NCBI GenBank assembly: GCA_947454585.1
Contig: CANGML010000023.1
Span: forward strand, 1-13,482
Reading direction: 5' to 3'
Length of the DNA: 13,482 nucleotides
Source of the DNA: Comamonadaceae bacterium
GTDB lineage: Bacteria > Pseudomonadota > Gammaproteobacteria > Burkholderiales > Burkholderiaceae_C
Shown here: positions 7,812 to 13,482 of the stretch, one piece after another
How the letters are laid out: each line of letters begins with the position of its first letter
Position numbering within the stretch: the stretch's first letter is position 1
Translations under genes and position numbers: made by a program
The notes under the pieces: generated by a model
Databases searched by the model: none
The model's input: the letters and a program-made list of their open reading frames with translations, nothing else
Told to the model about the DNA's origin: nothing

Positions 7812-9188
7812 TTAGGGGAGCCAACCTAGGCGAACCACGTCGTTAAAAAGAGAAAAAACCATCAGTGCAACAAGACCCGCTAACCCCACACGCTGCAGGA
7901 CTTCCAAGCACTGATCAGAGGGCGCACGGCCCGTCAAACCTTCATAAAGATAATACAACAGGTGACCCCCATCAAGAACAGGCAAGGGCAAGAGATTGAA
8001 CACACCCAAGCTCACGCTCACGAGCGCGAGATAAGACAAATATGCCCCTAGGCCCAAGCTGGCAGAACGCCCCGCATAGTCAGCCATAGAAAGGGGACCG
8101 CTGAGGTTGTCGAGAGAGGCTTGCCCCATGATCAGACGACCTAAGATGTCAAGCGTCATGCGCACCACATCACTTGTTTTGTTGAACCCTTGGACCCAAC
8201 CCTCCCAGCCTCCCAACTGGACCCAAATCTGAGCGGGAGGCTCACCGACTTTGGCCTCAATGCGTCCGCTCTTTTGAGCGCCGTCCGATACTTGCTTAGG
8301 TACCACCGTCACTTGCAAAACGCCCTCGCCCTGGCGCGTGACATCCCATAGCTGCGCCACAGGCGCTTGCTCGCGGCCACTGGCTTGCACCCATGCCCGC
8401 AGGGTGCGGGCATCAGGCACTGGACGGCCATCGATGCGCAACACCTCATCACCCTTGTGAAGCCCCGCCTCCGCGGCTGCACCCCCTGCAATCACATCCA
8501 CCAAGACAGCACGACTCCAAGCCCCCGTGAAACCTCGTCTGAGCCAAGTATCTTCGGGCGTATCTTCAAGGTTGTGATCGGGAAGTTCAGGCAAATGCAG
8601 CACCTGCGTGGTGTTGGAAGCTGACGCTTCAACCTCTAAATAAAGGCTGGATGTCCCTTGTTGAAGCATCCACCACCGCAAGTTCTCAAGTGATGAAACC
8701 GCTTGCACATCATCTGGCGATGTCCCCGCACGCAAAACCTTATCGCCACTGCGCAAACCTGCTGCCTCGGCCATTGAGCCGACGACAGGCGCGGCCAACG
8801 TTGCTTGCGTTTCGAACTGCCCCCACCAAAAAGCAGCCGCATACAAAACCACCGCCAAAAGCAAGTTGGCCAAAGGACCTGCAGAAACAATGGCTGCCCT
8901 CGCCCACACTGGCTGGCGATTGAAGGCTCGATGTTGCTCGCTCGTGGGGACTGGCGCTTCGCGCTCATCCAACATCTTGATGTAGCCGCCCAAGGGAATA
9001 AAACCAATCACAAACTCTGTGGGCTGACCTGCGCATGAACGGCCACCAGACCAGCGCAGCAAGGGCTGGCCAAATCCGATAGAGAAAGTAAGCACTTTGA
9101 CCCCGCAGGCCAAGGCCACACGGTAGTGGCCCCACTCATGCACAGTGATCAAAATACCCAAAGCAAGCAAAAAAGCCAGCAGGGTCAT
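7812..9188 (-). CDS. rseP: RIP-type site-2 zinc metalloprotease RseP
   Basis: This inner-membrane protease cuts the anti-sigma factor RseA within the membrane, after the first cut by DegS, and so releases sigma-E under envelope stress. It also clears signal peptide remnants. The 458-residue protein starts with a membrane segment holding the zinc motif HEWGH at 17-21. RAFNRQPVWARAAIVSAGPLANLLLA (about 88-112) is the conserved stretch running into the second membrane segment. Two PDZ domains lie between about 125 and 330. A third membrane segment carries LPLPVLDGGH with zinc ligand Asp406, and a last one is near 432-450. It begins 3 nt after the dxr stop without a clear Shine-Dalgarno sequence, so coupling to dxr is likely. 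Confidence 0.97.
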   Translation of the reverse strand: MTLLAFLLALGILITVHEWGHYRVALACGVKVLTFSIGFGQPLLRWSGGRSCAGQPTEFVIGFIPLGGYIKMLDEREAPVPTSEQHRAFNRQPVWARAAIVSAGPLANLLLAVVLYAAAFWWGQFETQATLAAPVVGSMAEAAGLRSGDKVLRAGTSPDDVQAVSSLENLRWWMLQQGTSSLYLEVEASASNTTQVLHLPELPDHNLEDTPEDTWLRRGFTGAWSRAVLVDVIAGGAAAEAGLHKGDEVLRIDGRPVPDARTLRAWVQASGREQAPVAQLWDVTRQGEGVLQVTVVPKQVSDGAQKSGRIEAKVGEPPAQIWVQLGGWEGWVQGFNKTSDVVRMTLDILGRLIMGQASLDNLSGPLSMADYAGRSASLGLGAYLSYLALVSVSLGVFNLLPLPVLDGGHLLYYLYEGLTGRAPSDQCLEVLQRVGLAGLVALMVFSLFNDVVRLGWLP

Positions 9189-9191
9189 GAA

Positions 9192-10406
9192 TTAACGCGC
9201 CAAGAGGCGAACAACATCTTCTGCGGCGGCGCGCACTTGGGCATCAAGGGCGATCAAGTCGTCTAAATCGCTGGGCATGGCGGGCAGCACTTGAGCCAGA
9301 CAAGCTTGGTTGACATGATGGATTTGATCAAATCGGATGCGTCTGTCTAAAAACGCAGCCACTGCTATTTCATTTGCAGCATTGAGCACCACCGTGGTGC
9401 CACGCGGACCACGCAAGGCATCCCAAGCCAAGTGGATGCCAGCAAAACGCTCAGAATGCCCATGGTCGTCCAAGGCCTCAAACGTCATGGCAGACAAGGC
9501 ATGGAAATCAAGGGCTTGGGCGCCCGAGGTCATGCGCTCTGGCCAACTCAAGCCATAAGAGATGGGGACGCGCATGTCTGGGGTTCCCAACTGCGCCACC
9601 ACGGACATGTCGCGGTACTGCACCATCGAGTGAATGATGCTTTGCGGGTGGATCACCACCTCTAAGCGTTCGGGTGCAAGTCCGAATAAATAACGCGCCT
9701 CAATTACCTCGAGCGCTTTGTTCATCATGGTGGCTGAATCCACCGAAATCTTGCGTCCCATGACCCAATTGGGATGGGCACAAGCTTGCTCAGGCGTGAC
9801 GTCTTTGAGAGTCGCCACATCACGGGTTCGGAAAGGTCCGCCTGATGCCGTGAGAATGATTTTTTCAACCCGCGCGTCCCATGTCGCGCGGTCATCGGGC
9901 AAGGACTGAAAAATGGCGGAATGTTCACTGTCAATCGGTAACAAAGTGGCGCCGCCTTGTTTGACAGCCTCCAAAAAGACCTCGCCACCGACGACCAAGG
10001 CCTCTTTGTTAGCCAACAGCAAACGTTTGCCTTGACGCGCGGCCGCCAAGCAAGGTGATAAACCAGCCGCTCCGACAATCGCGGCCATCACCGCATCCAC
10101 ATCGGGGTGTGAGGCAACCTCATCCAAAGCATCGGTGCCGCTGAGGACTTCGGTGAGCAAACCCTCCGCACGAATTTTGTCTTTTAACGCTGAAGCGGCC
10201 TGTTCATCCACCATCACGGCAAAGCGCGGTTTAAACAGCGCGCATTGGCTCAACATCAAATCGACTTGGCGTGCCCCCGTGAGTGCAAAGACCTCAAATC
10301 GACCCGGATGCCTTGCCACCACATCCAGAGTGTTGGTGCCGATCGAGCCAGTCGACCCCAGCACAGTGAGACGTTGGGGTTTATTGCCAATATGCATAAC
10401 TGTCAT
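9192..10406 (-). CDS. dxr: 1-deoxy-D-xylulose 5-phosphate reductoisomerase
   Basis: This cytoplasmic enzyme (also called IspC) catalyses the NADPH-dependent rearrangement and reduction of DXP to MEP, the first committed step of MEP isoprenoid synthesis and the target of fosmidomycin. The 404-residue protein has the NADPH-binding GSTGSIG at 17-23, LLPIDSEHSAIFQSL with metal ligands Asp159 and Glu161, ASGGPFR at 187-193, and HPNWVMGRKISVDSATMMNK at 211-230 followed by Glu233. All key residues are present. The ATG overlaps the cdsA stop as ATGA, and a second ATG three codons later is also possible. Isoprenoids made here feed the undecaprenyl carrier and quinones; the expected carrier synthase gene uppS is not in this cluster. 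Confidence 0.98.
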   Translation of the reverse strand: MTVMHIGNKPQRLTVLGSTGSIGTNTLDVVARHPGRFEVFALTGARQVDLMLSQCALFKPRFAVMVDEQAASALKDKIRAEGLLTEVLSGTDALDEVASHPDVDAVMAAIVGAAGLSPCLAAARQGKRLLLANKEALVVGGEVFLEAVKQGGATLLPIDSEHSAIFQSLPDDRATWDARVEKIILTASGGPFRTRDVATLKDVTPEQACAHPNWVMGRKISVDSATMMNKALEVIEARYLFGLAPERLEVVIHPQSIIHSMVQYRDMSVVAQLGTPDMRVPISYGLSWPERMTSGAQALDFHALSAMTFEALDDHGHSERFAGIHLAWDALRGPRGTTVVLNAANEIAVAAFLDRRIRFDQIHHVNQACLAQVLPAMPSDLDDLIALDAQVRAAAEDVVRLLAR

Positions 10407-11239
10407 CGTAGTTGCGTCAACATCAAAGCCAAGGGTAAGGCAGGCAACAAGGCATCCACGCGGTCAAGCACACCCCCATGTCCGGGTAACAGCTGACTGC
10501 TGTCTTTCATGCCAGCACTTCGTTTGACCAAGGATTCCACCAAATCACCGGCCACGCTCATGAGGGTGAGGAACACCGTCGCCAACACCAAAAACGGCGC
10601 ACCACGAAGGTATAAGCGGCTGTAAAGGCTTGGGCTGTCTACCGCATAGTGCACGTCTACCCAGATCCAAAGACAGGCCATGAGCATCACGCCCAGCATG
10701 CCGCCCCACACACCTTCCCAACTTTTGCCTGGGCTGATCGCAGGGGCCAATTTACGACGCCCAAATGCGCGGCCCGAAAAATAGGCAGCGATGTCTGCCA
10801 TCCAAACCAGAAAAAGGACAGACAACAAAAAGTTGACACCCATGACCTTGGCTTGGTACATCGCGAGCCAAGTCAGCCACAAGGCCAGCACGCCCACCGA
10901 CAAACGTAGCAGGCGAGATATGCGTGTCCATCGCTCTACACCCTGCTGAATCAACCAGCCAGCGATCAGCACCCAAGCAGCCCCAGTGATGGTCCAAAGG
11001 TTGGTGGGCACGTCGTAAGCCCAGCGCGCAGACCAGGCGTACAAGCACAACATCACGCACACCGCTGCGATGCGCAAGGCACCGCGCATGGCGAAACCAT
11101 TCAAACGGCCCCACTCCCAAGCGCCTGCTGCGATCAACACCAGGGTGAGCCCTGCCAAGGGTTCGGCCGAGCTTGCCAACAACGCCGGCAGCAAAAGCGC
11201 CAACAAAACCAGCGCTGTGATGACGCGTTGCTTAAGCAT
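10403..11239 (-). CDS. cdsA: Phosphatidate cytidylyltransferase (CDP-diacylglycerol synthase)
   Basis: This integral inner-membrane enzyme turns phosphatidic acid and CTP into CDP-diacylglycerol, the precursor of all phospholipids. The 278-residue protein is very hydrophobic, with about seven to eight membrane segments, the first at residues 8-22. The CDS family signature is complete at about 236-262: SLVKRSAGMKD, then LLPGHGGVLDRVD, with the metal-binding acidic residues. The ATG is only 5 nt after the frr stop, and no Shine-Dalgarno sequence better than GCGGT inside the frr end is present. In most relatives uppS lies between frr and cdsA; here it is missing, so cdsA translation probably depends on ribosomes finishing frr. 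Confidence 0.96.
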   Translation of the reverse strand: MLKQRVITALVLLALLLPALLASSAEPLAGLTLVLIAAGAWEWGRLNGFAMRGALRIAAVCVMLCLYAWSARWAYDVPTNLWTITGAAWVLIAGWLIQQGVERWTRISRLLRLSVGVLALWLTWLAMYQAKVMGVNFLLSVLFLVWMADIAAYFSGRAFGRRKLAPAISPGKSWEGVWGGMLGVMLMACLWIWVDVHYAVDSPSLYSRLYLRGAPFLVLATVFLTLMSVAGDLVESLVKRSAGMKDSSQLLPGHGGVLDRVDALLPALPLALMLTQLR

Positions 11240-11244
11240 TCGTT

Positions 11245-11805
11245 TTAGACCGCCATGATTTCTTGCTCTTTGCTGGCAATGAGCTTGTCAATCTCTGTGA
11301 TGCGGCTATCCGTCACTTTTTGGATATCCGCTTCTGCACGTTTTTGATCGTCTTCCGAAGCGAGCTTGTCCTTCACCAACTTCTTGACCGATTCATTGGC
11401 ATCGCGGCGCAAGTTACGCACCGCCACTTTGGCAGCTTCACCTTCCGTGCGAACCACCTTGGTCAACTCTTTACGACGCTCCTCGGACATGGGGGGCATC
11501 GGCACGCGAATCAACTCCCCCATGGAGGAGGGGTTCAAGCCCAAATCGCTGTCGCGGATGGCCTTTTCGATCTTCGCCGCCATCGGCTTTTCCCAAGGCT
11601 GCACGCTCAAGGTGCGCGCATCCAACAACGACACGTTCGCCACTTGGCTGATCGGCACCATCGAGCCGTAGTAATCGACTTGCACCGTGTCGAGCAAGGC
11701 AGGGCTGGGACGACCTGTGCGAATCTTGGTCAAGCTGTTGCTGAAGGCCGCAATCGATTGGCCCATTTTGGTTTCGGTGGTTTTCTTGATATCAGCAATG
11801 GTCAT
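11245..11805 (-). CDS. frr: Ribosome recycling factor
   Basis: With EF-G, this tRNA-shaped cytoplasmic protein splits the post-termination ribosome. The 186-residue length matches the family (E. coli 185). Visible conserved stretches are [13 protein letters not shown] at about 27-39, [19 protein letters not shown] at 98-116, and [11 protein letters not shown] at 127-137, whose arginines (130, 133, 134) line the ribosome-binding face. The rest is the long helical domain I. The ATG has AGGAG six nt upstream. pyrH lies 48 nt upstream, the usual order in bacteria, and cdsA follows after 5 nt. Confidence 0.98.
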   Translation of the reverse strand: MTIADIKKTTETKMGQSIAAFSNSLTKIRTGRPSPALLDTVQVDYYGSMVPISQVANVSLLDARTLSVQPWEKPMAAKIEKAIRDSDLGLNPSSMGELIRVPMPPMSEERRKELTKVVRTEGEAAKVAVRNLRRDANESVKKLVKDKLASEDDQKRAEADIQKVTDSRITEIDKLIASKEQEIMAV

Positions 11806-11811
11806 GTGATG

Positions 11812-11816
11812 CTCCT
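11812..11816 (-). promoter_or_regulatory. Ribosome binding site of frr
   Basis: AGGAG on the minus strand, six nt before the frr ATG at 11805. It is the last strong Shine-Dalgarno sequence before the long run of weak-site genes from cdsA to rnhB. Confidence 0.8.
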
Positions 11817-11853
11817 GTGGCAGCGCAGTATGAAATTCAACAAATAGATGGGG

Positions 11854-12576
11854 TCAGGCGTGCACCAACGTGCCTTCGTCTTCGCCCATCACCACGCGTT
11901 TGAGTGCGCCATTTTTGAAAATTGAAAAAACTTTGATCGGCAACTTTTGGTCGCGACACAAGGCAAATGCAGTGGCATCCATGATGCCAAGGTTTTGGCC
12001 AATCGCCTCATCAAAGCTGATTTCGCTGTAACGCGTGGCATGGGGGTCTTTCTTGGGGTCAGCGGTGTACACGCCGTCGACCTTGGTGGCCTTGAGCACC
12101 ATCTCCGCGCCGATCTCTGCACCACGCAGGGCAGCGGCGGTATCGGTGGTGAAGAACGGGTTGCCGGTACCCGCTGCAAATACCACCACTTTGCCCTCTT
12201 CAAGGTATTGCAAGGCTTTGGGCCGGACATAGGGCTCGACCACCTGGTCAATCGCAATGGCGGACATGACACGCGCCGTCAAACCTGTCTTGTTCATCGC
12301 ATCAGCTAGCGCCAAGGAGTTCATCACGGTGGCCAACATGCCCATGTAATCAGCGGTGGCGCGGTCCATGCCGACAGAGCCCCCGGCTACACCACGAAAG
12401 ATATTGCCGCCACCGATCACGATGGCCACCTCGACGCCGAGGTGGATCACTTCGCTTACTTCGTCCACGATACGCACGATGGTGGCGCGGTTGATACCGA
12501 ATGCATCGTCGCCCATCAAAGCCTCCCCTGACAGCTTGAGCAAAATTCGCTTGTAGGCTGGCTTGGGTGAGGTCAT
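11854..12576 (-). CDS. pyrH: UMP kinase
   Basis: This bacterial-type UMP kinase of the amino acid kinase fold phosphorylates UMP to UDP with ATP; the enzyme is a hexamer activated by GTP and inhibited by UTP. The 240-residue protein shows LLKLSGEAL at 12-20 (phosphate binding), IGGGNIFRG at 54-62 (UMP binding), [10 protein letters not shown] at 136-145, and [10 protein letters not shown] at 165-174 (ATP binding). All are intact and the length is typical. The start is supported by AAGGAG seven nt upstream. It is separated from tsf by 75 nt holding a terminator-like hairpin, so part of its transcription may come from readthrough or from a promoter I cannot define here. Confidence 0.98.
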   Translation of the reverse strand: MTSPKPAYKRILLKLSGEALMGDDAFGINRATIVRIVDEVSEVIHLGVEVAIVIGGGNIFRGVAGGSVGMDRATADYMGMLATVMNSLALADAMNKTGLTARVMSAIAIDQVVEPYVRPKALQYLEEGKVVVFAAGTGNPFFTTDTAAALRGAEIGAEMVLKATKVDGVYTADPKKDPHATRYSEISFDEAIGQNLGIMDATAFALCRDQKLPIKVFSIFKNGALKRVVMGEDEGTLVHA

Positions 12577-12583
12577 GAAAGGG

Positions 12584-12589
12584 CTCCTT
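12584..12589 (-). promoter_or_regulatory. Ribosome binding site of pyrH
   Basis: AAGGAG on the minus strand, seven nt before the pyrH ATG at 12576. It is a near-consensus Shine-Dalgarno sequence and fixes the start. Confidence 0.8.
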
Positions 12590-12621
12590 GTTGTGTGCTG
12601 TTGAGTTGATGTACGGATATT

Positions 12622-12646
12622 AAAAGGGGAGCCTAAGCCCCCCTTT
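12622..12646 (-). terminator. Terminator-like hairpin between tsf and pyrH
   Basis: Read on the minus strand, AAAGGGG (12646-12640) pairs with CCCCTTT (12629-12623). The loop can add two more G-C pairs after one mismatch, leaving a 4-nt top loop. The 3' arm runs on as TTTTAATAT, a short U-rich tail. It begins 6 nt after the tsf stop, which fits an intrinsic terminator or attenuator for the rpsB-tsf transcript. The tail is short, so partial readthrough into pyrH is likely. Confidence 0.6.
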
Positions 12647-12651
12647 GTGAT

Positions 12652-13482
12652 TTAAGCAGACTGCTTAGCGGCAGCGACTTGGGCAGCCACCTCGGCAGCA
12701 AAGTCGTCGACCTTTTTCTCAATGCCCTCGCCCACCACATACAGGGTGAACGAAGCTACTTGGGTGTTGGCAGCTTTCAACATTTGCTCAACGGTTTGCT
12801 TGTCATTTTTGACGAACGTTTGGTTGAACAAAGACACCTCTTTGAGGTACTTTTGCACGGAACCTTCAATCATCTTGGCTGTGATGTCAGCAGGCTTGCC
12901 AGACTCAGCCGCCTTGGCTGCAGCAACGGAACGCTCTTTTTCAATCAAGTCCGCAGGCACATCCGCGCTGGTCAAAGCGACGGGTTTCATCGCAGCAACG
13001 TGCATCGCCACATCTTTAGCGGCCACTTCGTCACCCTCAAACTCAACCAACACACCAATGCGTGTGCCGTGCAAGTAAGCCGCTAATTTGTGGGCGCCAT
13101 CAAAACGCTTGAAGCGGCGAAAGCTCATGTTCTCACCGATCTTGCCAATCAAACCCTTACGCACATCTTCGAGCGTGGGACCAAAAGTTTCTTGTTCGTA
13201 AGGCAAAGCACCCAAGGCCTCGATCGACGCGGGGTTGTGCTCGGCGATCAATTTGGCAGCGGCTTGCGCCAATGCCAGGAAGCTGTCGTTCTTGGTCACA
13301 AAGTCGGTTTCGCAGTTCACTTCCAACAAAGCGCCCGTGTTGCCAGTGATGAAGCTGGCCACCACGCCTTCAGCAGTCACACGGCTAGAGGCTTTGCCAG
13401 CTTTGCTGCCGAGCTTGACGCGCAGCAACTCTTCAGCTTTGGCCATGTCGCCATCAGCCTCCGTCAATGCTTTTTTACACTC
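12652..13482 (-). CDS. tsf: Translation elongation factor Ts (N-terminus cut by the window edge)
   Basis: EF-Ts is the nucleotide exchange factor that reloads EF-Tu with GTP. The 276 visible residues run to the window edge in frame, beginning [20 protein letters not shown], part of the N-terminal UBA-like domain. Family alignment from memory suggests about 20 residues, including the start codon, lie beyond 13482. TDFVTKND at about residues 54-61 of the visible part is the conserved EF-Tu contact in the core. The two core subdomains and an Ala-rich C-terminal helix follow. An apparent TTG start at 13467 is not the true start, because the conserved sequence continues upstream of it. rpsB is expected next to it outside the window. 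Confidence 0.97.
   Translation of the reverse strand, partial: ECKKALTEADGDMAKAEELLRVKLGSKAGKASSRVTAEGVVASFITGNTGALLEVNCETDFVTKNDSFLALAQAAAKLIAEHNPASIEALGALPYEQETFGPTLEDVRKGLIGKIGENMSFRRFKRFDGAHKLAAYLHGTRIGVLVEFEGDEVAAKDVAMHVAAMKPVALTSADVPADLIEKERSVAAAKAAESGKPADITAKMIEGSVQKYLKEVSLFNQTFVKNDKQTVEQMLKAANTQVASFTLYVVGEGIEKKVDDFAAEVAAQVAAAKQSA

Noticed and set aside
11263..11847. Plus-strand open frame of 194 codons opposite frr
   Set aside because: It is an antisense shadow of the highly conserved frr gene, with His- and Arg-rich composition and no recognisable domain.
1..13482. Mobile elements, CRISPR arrays, tRNA or rRNA genes, defence systems
   Set aside because: No transposase or integrase, no regularly spaced repeats and no tRNA-like or rRNA-like sequence were seen; the window is almost fully filled by conserved housekeeping genes.

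Overview
The window looks like a chromosomal housekeeping segment of a betaproteobacterium, most likely a freshwater Comamonadaceae-type member of Burkholderiales. This is inferred from protein sequence character, gene order and moderate GC; no database search was possible. All thirteen recognisable genes lie on the minus strand, so transcription runs from the right edge (13482) to the left edge. The order is tsf (N-terminus cut by the window edge), pyrH, frr, cdsA, dxr, rseP, bamA, skp/ompH, lpxD, fabZ, lpxA, lpxB, rnhB and a SpoU/TrmH-family RNA 2'-O-ribose methyltransferase gene.

Right part (about 11.2-13.5 kb): translation and nucleotide genes. tsf is followed by a terminator-like hairpin inside a 75-nt gap. 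pyrH and frr come next, each with a clear Shine-Dalgarno sequence. Middle (about 7.8-11.2 kb): CDP-diacylglycerol synthesis (cdsA), the first committed MEP isoprenoid step (dxr) and the site-2 protease of the envelope stress response (rseP). Left-centre (about 1.6-7.8 kb): outer-membrane building. bamA assembles beta-barrels, skp chaperones their precursors, lpxD, lpxA and lpxB make lipid A, and fabZ supplies the acyl chains. Far left (about 0.2-1.6 kb): rnhB and the RNA methyltransferase, followed by a 197-nt non-coding stretch rich in inverted repeats that runs to the window edge.

From frr onward the genes are tightly packed: gaps are 3-42 nt, and there are ATGA overlaps at cdsA/dxr, lpxD/fabZ and rnhB/methyltransferase and a TGATG junction at bamA/skp. 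Most of these genes have little or no Shine-Dalgarno sequence, which suggests one long, translationally coupled envelope-biogenesis operon.

I do not see a new defence system, mobile element, CRISPR array or RNA gene. The points most worth checking are: the absence of uppS between frr and cdsA, where related bacteria normally carry it; an A8 run forming a perfect A_AAA_AAA slippery heptamer at the lpxD/fabZ junction, which could in principle give an LpxD-FabZ fusion; and the inverted-repeat-rich left-end intergenic region.
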